A DNA stretch of 6,083 nt from Bacteroidota bacterium (GTDB taxonomy: Bacteria > Bacteroidota > Bacteroidia > UKL13-3), in assembly GCA_947460565.1 (NCBI GenBank), contig CANHJJ010000121.1, positions 1 through 6,083 on the forward strand. The letters run 5' to 3'. Under the pieces are notes generated by a model that did no database searches, had not been told where the DNA came from, and worked only from the letters and a program-made list of their open reading frames with translations. Position 1 is the first letter of the stretch, and each line of letters opens with the position of its first letter. A program made the translations under genes and the position numbers. Of this stretch, positions 1 through 5,578 are shown piece by piece.

Positions 1-471
1 ACAATCTGGACTAGCAGACTTATTTAAAGCAGTTTTACCTAATTTAACTTCTCCCAAATCTATTGAAATATTGGTTGAATTTACATCAATCACCTGATCT
101 GATTTTGAATTGTCAGGAGCAGTTTTGCGTATAAAAACTTGTTTGATCGTATTGGTTAAATTTAACTTGGTAATGAAAGAGGTATTCAAACTAGCAGACC
201 CTCTTGACAATAGATTACCACCTGTTAATGGATCTGCATCATAAATAGATATCATGTGGATCGCATCTTGGAATTTAGAGTCGCTTACACTTATATTAAA
301 TGAAACCTCTCTCGACATTTGCCAGTTGAAGTTTGCAGGCGCTTTTAAATCGTCTATGCTCGTCACTTTATTACTAGACTTTACATTTTCTTTACTTGTT
401 TCTACATTCTTGGTACATGAGGCTAACCATCCTACTAGTACAATAAATACGATACTTTTACTCTTTTTCAT
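1..471 (-). CDS. Secreted lipoprotein, N-terminal part (possible LruC-domain family); 3' end outside window
   Basis: The reading frame is open from an ATG at 471-469 to the left edge: 157 codons, no stop, so the C-terminal part is missing. Residues 1-18 are a lipoprotein signal peptide (MKKSK, a hydrophobic stretch, then the lipobox L16-A17-S18-C19), so the mature protein should be lipidated at Cys19 and sit in the cell envelope. After a Ser/Lys/Asn-rich linker the chain enters a beta-rich module from about residue 40, with the segments APANFNW, EVSFNISV and a Gly-rich turn (LTGGNLLSRG). This layout resembles the N-terminal module of Bacteroidota LruC-domain surface lipoproteins, but the diagnostic C-terminal LruC region is not in the window, so that family name is a guess. 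It is transcribed divergently from the cytochrome-like lipoprotein gene at 723. The gene call and lipoprotein nature are secure; the function is unknown. Confidence 0.8.
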   Translation of the reverse strand, partial: MKKSKSIVFIVLVGWLASCTKNVETSKENVKSSNKVTSIDDLKAPANFNWQMSREVSFNISVSDSKFQDAIHMISIYDADPLTGGNLLSRGSASLNTSFITKLNLTNTIKQVFIRKTAPDNSKSDQVIDVNSTNISIDLGEVKLGKTALNKSASPDC

Positions 472-722
472 AATGGGTGCGTTGTTGTGTATACTTGCAT
501 AACATCAATTGTACCATAATACTAATCAACTAGTATACTACTAGTTATAATTGGACTTTTTGTTACACAGGGCTGATATCATCCCAAAATGAAACAAAAA
601 AACCCATAAAGTATATCCACTAAAGAGACTTAGCCATGTCAATTTCAATACCTATTCTGAATAAGTTTAAAGAAATTTTAATGGCAATACTCTAACAACT
701 TAGTGTATCCTTGTGATGGAAT
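472..722. other. Divergent intergenic region, 251 bases
   Basis: This gap separates two divergently transcribed lipoprotein genes and should hold both promoters. I see no tRNA or convincing small ORF in it. No perfect TAnnTTTG box is present on either strand. One-mismatch candidates are TATAATTG (546-553) and TATCCTTG (706-713) for the rightward gene, and TACAATTG on the minus strand (513-506) for the leftward gene; none has a well-spaced TTTG partner. The only distinct structure is the palindrome at 528-546. Confidence 0.6.
528..546. promoter_or_regulatory. Palindrome, candidate operator between divergent genes
   Basis: AACTAGTA (528-535) and TACTAGTT (539-546) are perfect 8-base inverted repeats around a TAC centre. 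Inside them, TAGTATACTA (531-540) is itself a perfect 10-base palindrome. The site abuts a -7-like TATAATTG (546-553) of the rightward gene and lies about 57 bases upstream of the leftward start codon. It has no T-run, so it is not an intrinsic terminator. A role as a dimeric-regulator binding site is inferred from symmetry and position only. Confidence 0.35.
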
Positions 723-1400
723 ATGAAAAAGATTATTTACCTAATTGCATCCATAGCTATCTTTAGCAGCTGCAAACACCAAACTACCCAAATTGTAACT
801 GATTCAGGAAACCCAACCGATACAACGCACGACCCCATTGTGATTCCACCATCTAATGATTCAGTTTGTTTTAATATCCAAATACTTCCATTGGTTATGG
901 CTAGCTGCGCACAAGCTGGATGCCATGACGCAACAAGCAGAGTTGAGGACCTTAATTTAACCTCATATGCAGGCATAAAAGCAATGGGAACAAACACATT
1001 GATAACCTATATAACCAAAACAACGGGTAAAGTAATGCCACCTAAACCACAGCCAAGAATGGATACAGCAAGTATTAATTTAATTAAACGCTGGATCAAA
1101 GAAGGGGCAAAAAATAGAATATGTAACCAAACGAGCTGCGACACAAGCAATGTGCTTTATTCCACACATATCACACCCATCATAAATACCTACTGCAAAG
1201 GATGCCACAATTCAGGAAATAAAGGCGGAGGTATTAGTTTAGACAATTATTCGGATGTAAAAACCCAAACACTAACTGGCAATCTAATCTGTTCAATTGC
1301 CAACAAAGGTTGTAAGTTTATGCCGCAAGGAGGAAGTATTTTGAGCACATGTAACATTAGAAAAATACAAATTTGGGCTTCAAAAAATTGCCCTCAGTAG
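723..1400 (+). CDS. Lipoprotein with two cytochrome-c-like haem-binding domains
   Basis: This 225-residue protein begins with a lipoprotein signal (MKKIIYLIASIAIFSSC; lipidated Cys17), so it should be anchored in the envelope, facing the periplasm or the surface. After a Thr/Asp/Pro linker come two related modules. The first (about 48-132) has an atypical CX4CH site, C62-A-Q-A-G-C67-H68, and a downstream M105-P-P motif that could supply the distal Met ligand. The second (about 147-224) has a canonical CXXCH, C158-K-G-C161-H162, with M200-P. Extra cysteines (C49, C134, C139, C190, C197, C210, C223) may form disulfides. The pattern 'SCAxxGCHD ... MPP ... IxxWIxxGAxN' is one I recognise from Bacteroidota proteins annotated as c-type cytochrome-domain proteins. 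Electron transfer is the likely role; the partner is unknown, and no oxidase or dehydrogenase gene lies nearby. It appears monocistronic, with 93 bases to the next gene. Confidence 0.85.
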   Translation: MKKIIYLIASIAIFSSCKHQTTQIVTDSGNPTDTTHDPIVIPPSNDSVCFNIQILPLVMASCAQAGCHDATSRVEDLNLTSYAGIKAMGTNTLITYITKTTGKVMPPKPQPRMDTASINLIKRWIKEGAKNRICNQTSCDTSNVLYSTHITPIINTYCKGCHNSGNKGGGISLDNYSDVKTQTLTGNLICSIANKGCKFMPQGGSILSTCNIRKIQIWASKNCPQ

Positions 1401-1474
1401 TTTGGTTGTTAACTATTACTATACAAATAATTATATGTCTTGAAAAATAAAAATGCAGGAAAATGAAATTTTTC

Positions 1475-1482
1475 TACATTTG
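1475..1482 (+). promoter_or_regulatory. Bacteroidota -7 promoter box for the CBS-nadK-dgkA operon
   Basis: TACATTTG matches the TAnnTTTG consensus exactly and lies 11 bases before the ATG at 1494. The -33 element is poor: an ATG at 1453-1455 sits where TTG is expected (19-base spacer). If used, transcription would start around 1485-1489, giving a leader of only about 5-9 bases. Confidence 0.55.
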
Positions 1483-1493
1483 AGACTTAGAAT

Positions 1494-2147
1494 ATGTTTG
1501 CAAAACAACTTTTATCTAACGAGGTTTTTCCTTTAAAAAAATCAGATACTTCAGAGGCTGCACTCCATTTTATGCAAGATTGGAATGTTAGAAATTTGCC
1601 TGTTATCGAAAATGGAAAGCTATTGGGTTATGTGTACGAGAAATCACTTTCTGATGATGATAAAAAAATAGAAACATTTCTATCAACCCAAGAACCTATA
1701 AGGATAAGGCCTGATACACACTTATTCGAAATTTTAAAGGTTATGAATGATAATCTATTGTCAACTGTTGCATTGGTTGATAATGACGAAAACTTTATTG
1801 GTTGTATTGTAATGGATGAACTTCTAAAACATAGTTTTGTAAATAGTGGACTAAGTCAAACAGGTGGTATTATCGTTCTTGAAATGAATGCAAGAAATTA
1901 CTCATTGGCCGAAATTGCGCGCATTAGTGAAGTGAATGGACTTAAAATACTTCATAGTCAGATTGAATCACTGTCAGATATCAATAACACCATCCTTGTT
2001 TCTTTAAAATTTAACTCTTTAGATTTGCAATACACAATAGCAACCTTCAAAAGATTTAACTACCTAATATATCATTCAACCTATAGTGAAATTGACGAGT
2101 CGCAAGAAAACAGAATCAATTGGCTATTAAAATATATAAACACTTAA
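1494..2147 (+). CDS. CBS-domain-pair protein with ACT-like C-terminal domain
   Basis: This soluble protein of 217 residues has no signal peptide or membrane segment. Residues 9-63 and 67-117 form a CBS pair, the fold that usually binds adenine nucleotides; typical beta-strand signatures are VRNLPVIENGKLLGYV and TVALVDNDENFIGCIVMDEL. Residues from about 124 to 196 (GGIIVLEMNARNYSLAEIAR onward) look like an ACT-type regulatory domain. The ATG at 1494 is preferred because a -7 box lies just upstream. It is the first gene of a tight operon, ending four bases before NAD kinase. This CBS protein/NAD kinase pairing is common in Bacteroidota. A regulatory role tied to adenylate or NAD(P) status is inference from domain type and position; no catalytic domain is visible. 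Confidence 0.85.
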   Translation: MFAKQLLSNEVFPLKKSDTSEAALHFMQDWNVRNLPVIENGKLLGYVYEKSLSDDDKKIETFLSTQEPIRIRPDTHLFEILKVMNDNLLSTVALVDNDENFIGCIVMDELLKHSFVNSGLSQTGGIIVLEMNARNYSLAEIARISEVNGLKILHSQIESLSDINNTILVSLKFNSLDLQYTIATFKRFNYLIYHSTYSEIDESQENRINWLLKYINT

Positions 2148-2151
2148 GCGC

Positions 2152-3045
2152 ATGCTATTAGCCATATTTGGTAGGTATTTTAAGGATGAAAATTTTGCAG
2201 AAATTCAGCATTTTTTTGATAGCCTTGAAAAGAAAAAAATAGACTTTATTATTTATAGAAAGTACTATGAGGATTGCTTGCGCAATGGATTGAATCTTCA
2301 AGCTAGAATCAAAACATTTGATACCCATGAAGATTTCATTACACATAAATTCGACTATTTAATTAGTATTGGTGGAGATGGAACCATTCTTAGTAGCATT
2401 GAATATATCAGAGAAACTGAATTGCCCGTAGTTGGTATTAATACAGGACGATTGGGTTTTTTAGCGGGAGTATCAGCGCCTAATGCAAGCAAGGCGATTG
2501 AAGATATTGAAAAAGGACACTATTCAATTGATAGTAGAACAGTGCTTCAATTGGAAAGCAATGTGGAAATATTTTCTGGGGTAAAATTTGCATTGAATGA
2601 TTTTGTAATCCACAAAAAAGACACTGCCAGTATGGTAACCATTCACACTTTTATCAATGGTGAATTTTTGAATTCTTATTGGAGTGATGGGTTAATTATT
2701 TCAAGTCCTACAGGTAGCACTGGCTATAACTTGAGTTGCGGTGGTCCAATTCTTTATCCATCAAGTGAAAGCTTTGTAATAACACCCATTTCGCCTCATA
2801 ACTTAAATGTTAGACCTATTATAGTTTCCGATAAAAATATCATCTCTTTCGAAATAGAGGGCAGAAGTAGTAGTTTCCTGGCTACCCTTGATTCACGTTC
2901 AGAAAGTATAAACCAAAATGTGCAATTAGCCATAAGAAAAGCAGATTTTAAATTTAACCTAGTGCGAATGAATGAAGAAAACTATCTAAGCACTTTGCGC
3001 CAAAAACTTATGTGGGGTTACGATAATAGAAATTTTAGGCACTAA
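2152..3045 (+). CDS. nadK: NAD kinase
   Basis: The enzyme phosphorylates the 2'-hydroxyl of NAD with ATP (or polyphosphate in some homologues) to make NADP in the cytoplasm. The family signatures are all present: G74-G-D76-G-T78 with the catalytic Asp76, G95-I-N-T-G-R-L-G-F103, the N149-D150 pair (NE/ND motif), and the long nucleotide-binding stretch S178-D-G ... SPTGSTGYNLSCGGPI (to about residue 200), followed by TPISPHNLNVRPI (211-223). The length, 297 residues, is normal for a bacterial NAD kinase. It is the middle gene of a three-gene operon with four-base gaps on both sides and no Shine-Dalgarno sequence, which suggests translation linked to the CBS/ACT gene before it. Nothing is truncated or odd. 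Confidence 0.97.
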   Translation: MLLAIFGRYFKDENFAEIQHFFDSLEKKKIDFIIYRKYYEDCLRNGLNLQARIKTFDTHEDFITHKFDYLISIGGDGTILSSIEYIRETELPVVGINTGRLGFLAGVSAPNASKAIEDIEKGHYSIDSRTVLQLESNVEIFSGVKFALNDFVIHKKDTASMVTIHTFINGEFLNSYWSDGLIISSPTGSTGYNLSCGGPILYPSSESFVITPISPHNLNVRPIIVSDKNIISFEIEGRSSSFLATLDSRSESINQNVQLAIRKADFKFNLVRMNEENYLSTLRQKLMWGYDNRNFRH

Positions 3046-3049
3046 AAAG

Positions 3050-3430
3050 ATGAAGAATGAAAAGTCATTTTCAGTTTCTGAAAGGGTAAAGTCTTTTAAA
3101 CCTGCGCTAAATGGCTTAAAATGGTTTTTGGTTAATGAACATAATGTTAGAGTACATTTGTTTTTATCAATGCTATCAATTTGTGCTGGAATTTATTTTC
3201 AAATATCTACCAATGAGTGGATTGCAATTTTAATATGTATCGGTATGGTACTCTCAATGGAAGCAGCAAATTCAGCCATTGAAAAGCTTGTAGATTTGGT
3301 TAGTCCTCAAAAAAATCATCTAGCTGGATGGATTAAAGACATAGCTGCTGCAGCGGTTTTAATAGCAAGTATAATGGCATTGTTAATTGCGGCAGTGATT
3401 TTCTTACCAAAAATCATGATATTATTTTAG
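3050..3430 (+). CDS. dgkA: Diacylglycerol kinase / undecaprenol kinase family membrane protein
   Basis: This 126-residue inner-membrane lipid kinase of the DgkA family phosphorylates diacylglycerol or undecaprenol with ATP. All the active-site residues known from E. coli DgkA appear two positions later here: E30 (E28), E71 (E69, the proposed base), N74 (N72), E78 (E76), K96 and D97 (K94-D95). They lie in the motifs MEAANSAIEKLVD (70-82) and IKDIAAAAVL (95-104). Three membrane segments fit at about 36-51, 55-70 and 98-120, after an amphipathic N-terminal helix. The start is four bases after the nadK stop, so it closes the CBS-nadK operon. Sequence alone does not separate a diacylglycerol kinase from an undecaprenol kinase; uppS further down the window makes undecaprenol plausible. 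No terminator hairpin is visible after it. Confidence 0.93.
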   Translation: MKNEKSFSVSERVKSFKPALNGLKWFLVNEHNVRVHLFLSMLSICAGIYFQISTNEWIAILICIGMVLSMEAANSAIEKLVDLVSPQKNHLAGWIKDIAAAAVLIASIMALLIAAVIFLPKIMILF

Positions 3431-3459
3431 CTTAAAGTACTATCAAATTATAATATTCG

Positions 3460-3489
3460 TTTGTAGTTTATCAAAAATACATATTTTTG
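3460..3489 (+). promoter_or_regulatory. Promoter for the tandem DUF6089-like genes
   Basis: TTTG (3460-3463) and TATTTTTG (3482-3489) match the Bacteroidota -33 and -7 boxes, with an 18-base spacer inside the usual 17-23 range. The -7 box ends six bases before the ATG at 3496, so the transcript should begin at or within a few bases of that codon. It also covers an in-frame TTG at 3487-3489, which argues against TTG as the start. Confidence 0.75.
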
Positions 3490-3495
3490 CTTTCT

Positions 3496-4380
3496 ATGCA
3501 GATAAGTAAGTACATAAGATTTATTTTAATACTCATCCTTGTTTTGAACATAAAGTATACAAATGCACAGTTTGTAGAGATAGGAATATTCGGGGGAGCA
3601 TCTAACTATAGTGGTGATTTGAGCGATGAAGGTGTGGCATTTAAAGAAACACATTTGGCTGCTGCACTTTTTGGCAGATATAATTTTACAAATAAATGGG
3701 CAGTAAAAGGTTTTGCTGGTTATGGTAAAATATCTGGTGATGACAAAAATTATGCAGTTGCCCCCACCGCATCAAAACTAGACGGTAATTTCCAATACTG
3801 GAGAAATCTAAATTTTTATAGCAATATTTTCGAATTTTCAGTTCAAGCAGAATATAATCTTTTACCTAACGATTTAAGTTCATACAATACCAGACCATTT
3901 ATTCCATACATTTTTGCAGGAATTGGTATTGTAAATTTCAATCCAAAAACTACTTTGAATGGAACTGAGGTGGAACTTCAGCCACTAGGAACTGAAGGAC
4001 AAGGAACAACTACAAACAATAGCTTAAAAAAATATGATTTAACTGTTTATTCAGTCCCTATAGGTGTTGGATTTAGACAAAAAATTGGTGAAGCCTTTTT
4101 TTTAGGATTAGAGGCAGGGGTTAGATTTACAGGCTCTAATTATTTAGATGATGTTGGGGGTAAATATGCTGACGCAACTGTTGTAGGAGCCTCATATGGT
4201 GTTAAAGCACAAGCTCTATCTGATAGGTCGATTGAAAGAACTGCCGATGGGCTTCCTTATTTCAGTCAAGACAATCCTCGAAGCGACCGCAAAATCTTTA
4301 CTAAAGATTTATACTTTATGGCAGGGATAACTATTTCATACGTTTTCAGAGGAAAAGGAATGGATTGTCCCAACTTTTAG
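3496..4380 (+). CDS. DUF6089-like outer-membrane beta-barrel protein, first copy
   Basis: The protein has 294 residues from the ATG at 3496. The frame stays open to an upstream TTG at 3487, but that codon is part of the promoter -7 box, so ATG is preferred. A Sec signal peptide covers residues 1-24 (charged start, IRFILILILVL core, cleavage after T-N-A24 before Gln25). The mature part alternates polar and hydrophobic residues like a beta-barrel, rich in aromatic and Gly residues, and ends in Phe294, the usual barrel-assembly signal. Features shared with its neighbour are GASNYSGDL (34-42), S80-G-D-D-K-N-Y86, RNLNF (103-107), YLDDVGGKYAD (216-226) and a terminal C291-x-x-F. It carries an extra Gly/Thr/Asn-rich insertion at about 165-178. 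I assign it to the DUF6089 group from these motifs and from its place between nadK and uppS; no molecular function is established. Confidence 0.85.
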   Translation: MQISKYIRFILILILVLNIKYTNAQFVEIGIFGGASNYSGDLSDEGVAFKETHLAAALFGRYNFTNKWAVKGFAGYGKISGDDKNYAVAPTASKLDGNFQYWRNLNFYSNIFEFSVQAEYNLLPNDLSSYNTRPFIPYIFAGIGIVNFNPKTTLNGTEVELQPLGTEGQGTTTNNSLKKYDLTVYSVPIGVGFRQKIGEAFFLGLEAGVRFTGSNYLDDVGGKYADATVVGASYGVKAQALSDRSIERTADGLPYFSQDNPRSDRKIFTKDLYFMAGITISYVFRGKGMDCPNF

Positions 4381-4383
4381 TAA

Positions 4384-5157
4384 ATGAAAAAAGTAGTTTA
4401 CTTTATCGCACTGCTCATTAGCATGCAAGCCGATGCACAGAAATGGGATATTGGTATATCTGCTGGAGCTGCCAATTATTGGGGAGATTTAGCACCAAGT
4501 ATAGCTTTTAACGAAACCAAGCCCGCAGCTGCTATTTTTGCTAGATATAACATTTCAACCTCTTTTGCATGGGTCAATCAAATAAGTGCTTTTCAACTTA
4601 GCGGAGACGACAAAAATTTCATCTATAACAAAATGAGAAATTTGAATTTCTCAACCAATGTTACTGAATATGCATCATTCTTCGAATTCAATTTTATTAA
4701 ATTTGGCCCGTTCAAGCGAGACGCAAAATTCACAGGGTTTACTTATTTAGGGTTTGCTGGATTTAGCTTTAATCCTCAAACCAAATTAAATGATGAAACA
4801 TACAACCTGGCTGATTTGCAGACAGAAGATGTATCTTATTCTAAATTCTCTTATGCAATTCCGTTTGGCATTGGTGTTAAATGGCTTTACGCTCATAACA
4901 AAAGCATAGAAGCAAGCATAGGTTTCAGAAGAACTTATACAGACTATTTGGATGATGTGAGCGGTAAATATGCTGATCCATCCATAAAAACAGGTATTGG
5001 GGGTTTACTAGCTGATCGTTCATGGGAAGTTGCAGGTGAACGTAAATTTAAAAAAGGTTTTCAAAGAGGTGACCCTGGATTCAATGATTGGTATATGCAA
5101 GCCTCAGTAACATTCAGTATTAGGCTTCCTAGTAAAATAAAATGCGCTAAATTCTAA
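4384..5157 (+). CDS. DUF6089-like outer-membrane beta-barrel protein, second copy
   Basis: This 257-residue paralogue of the preceding protein is in the same reading frame and separated from it only by the consecutive stops TAG TAA. The signal peptide is residues 1-18 (MKKVVYFIALLISMQADA, cleaved before Gln19). Motifs shared with copy one are GAANYWGDL (28-36), S73-G-D-D-K-N-F79, RNLNF (85-89), FNPQTKLN (129-136; FNPKTTLN in copy one), YLDDVSGKYAD (188-198), L-x-DRS and the end C254-x-x-F257. It is about 37 residues shorter, mainly through smaller loops. There is no promoter of its own, so it is probably co-transcribed with copy one. The two sequences have diverged widely outside the motifs, which points to an old duplication. 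Barrel topology and outer-membrane location are inferred; function is unknown. Confidence 0.85.
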   Translation: MKKVVYFIALLISMQADAQKWDIGISAGAANYWGDLAPSIAFNETKPAAAIFARYNISTSFAWVNQISAFQLSGDDKNFIYNKMRNLNFSTNVTEYASFFEFNFIKFGPFKRDAKFTGFTYLGFAGFSFNPQTKLNDETYNLADLQTEDVSYSKFSYAIPFGIGVKWLYAHNKSIEASIGFRRTYTDYLDDVSGKYADPSIKTGIGGLLADRSWEVAGERKFKKGFQRGDPGFNDWYMQASVTFSIRLPSKIKCAKF

Positions 5158-5162
5158 AAAGC

Positions 5163-5179
5163 TGCTGTATTAAACAGCG
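5163..5179 (+). terminator. Weak hairpin after the DUF6089-like pair
   Basis: GCTGT (5164-5168) pairs with ACAGC (5174-5178) around an ATTAA loop, extended by a T-G wobble, starting six bases after the stop codon. It is followed by TATTATCT rather than a solid T-run. It may slow or end transcription but is much weaker than the hairpin at 5466. Confidence 0.3.
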
Positions 5180-5225
5180 TATTATCTCACATTTATCAAA
5201 TAATTATATATTTTTTAGATAAAAA

Positions 5226-5256
5226 TTTGTGAATTACGTCTAACTCCATACATTTG
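5226..5256 (+). promoter_or_regulatory. Promoter for the tRNA-Ser/tRNA-Pro unit
   Basis: TTTG (5226-5229), a 19-base spacer and TACATTTG (5249-5256) form a full match to the Bacteroidota housekeeping promoter. The predicted start is near 5260, leaving about 15 bases before the mature 5' end of tRNA-Ser. An A/T-only stretch upstream (5199-5217) could act like an UP element. Confidence 0.85.
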
Positions 5257-5275
5257 CAATCCTTAAAAACTCTAA

Positions 5276-5364
5276 GGAGAGATGGGTGAGCGGCTGAAAC
5301 CAGTAGTTTGCTAAACTGCCGCACTGGGAAACTGGTGCCGAGGGTTCGAATCCCTCTCTCTCCG
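5276..5364 (+). tRNA. tRNA-Ser, anticodon GCU (reads AGC/AGU)
   Basis: An 89-base class II tRNA. The acceptor stem GGAGAGA (5276-5282) pairs perfectly with TCTCTCC (5357-5363), and G5364 is the discriminator typical of serine. The anticodon arm is GTAGT-TTGCTAA-ACTGC (5303-5319) with anticodon GCT at 5310-5312 and one G-U pair. A long variable arm (5320-5339) forms its own stem. The T arm is GAGGG-TTCGAAT-CCCTC (5340-5356). The 3' CCA is not encoded (GCAA follows), so it must be added after transcription. It is cotranscribed with tRNA-Pro 24 bases downstream. Confidence 0.97.
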
Positions 5365-5388
5365 CAAAGAATTTTCGAAAATAACAAT

Positions 5389-5462
5389 CGGGGTGTAGCG
5401 TAGCCTGGTATCGCGCCACATTTGGGATGTGGAGGTCGTAGGTTCGAATCCTGCCACCCCGA
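5389..5462 (+). tRNA. tRNA-Pro, anticodon UGG (reads CCN, mainly CCA/CCG)
   Basis: A 74-base tRNA. The acceptor stem CGGGGTG (5389-5395) pairs with CACCCCG (5455-5461), including the C1-G72 pair typical of bacterial proline tRNA, with A5462 as discriminator. The anticodon arm is CCACA-TTTGGGA-TGTGG (5416-5432), with anticodon TGG at 5423-5425. The D stem has three pairs (GCG/CGC), and the T loop is TTCGAAT. CCA is not encoded. A strong terminator starts four bases after the 3' end, closing the two-tRNA transcript. Confidence 0.97.
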
Positions 5463-5465
5463 CTT

Positions 5466-5504
5466 AAAGTCTGCAAATTAAAAATTTGCAGACTTTCTTT
5501 TTTT
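5466..5504 (+). terminator. Strong intrinsic terminator after tRNA-Pro
   Basis: AAAGTCTGCAAATT (5466-5479) and AATTTGCAGACTTT (5483-5496) form a perfect 14-base-pair stem with an AAA loop, followed by CTTTTTTT (5497-5504). It ends the tRNA transcript and isolates uppS, which therefore needs its own promoter. Confidence 0.92.
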
Positions 5505-5578
5505 AGAACTTTTTGTAACATTTTTCCCATTATCACCTAGTAATTATTAAAATCATTTAGAAAAACTCTATTTCAAAA

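Noticed and set aside
10..199. Repeat ACTAGCAGAC at 10-19 and 190-199
   Set aside because: Both copies lie in the coding sequence and encode Ser-Ala-Ser in the same lipoprotein; two 10-base copies are explained by residue composition.
254..502. Plus-strand 82-codon frame with hydrophobic segments
   Set aside because: It lies antisense to the start of the lipoprotein gene on the minus strand, whose signal peptide and lipobox are far more convincing; the apparent hydrophobicity comes from the complementary A/T-rich sequence.
737..997. Minus-strand 86-codon frame
   Set aside because: Shadow of the cytochrome-like lipoprotein gene, which has a signal peptide and clear haem motifs.
1401..1474. 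Possible terminator between the cytochrome-like gene and the CBS gene
   Set aside because: No hairpin followed by a T-run could be found in this gap.
2158..2346. Minus-strand 62-codon frame
   Set aside because: Shadow of the N-terminal part of nadK; no recognisable protein features.
3441..5200. TATCAAA-type A/T-rich words upstream of promoters (3441, 3469, 5194)
   Set aside because: Short low-complexity words with variable distance to the promoter boxes; not distinguishable from A/T background.
5196..5387. Minus-strand frame with GERGIRTLGTSFPVRQF across the tRNA-Ser gene
   Set aside because: It is the antisense translation of tRNA-Ser, a well-known kind of spurious protein in databases; the tRNA structure fully explains the sequence.
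5240..5536. Minus-strand frame with GGRIRTYDLHIPNVARYQ across both tRNAs
   Set aside because: Antisense translation of tRNA-Pro and tRNA-Ser, again a classic spurious call; it also runs through the terminator hairpin.
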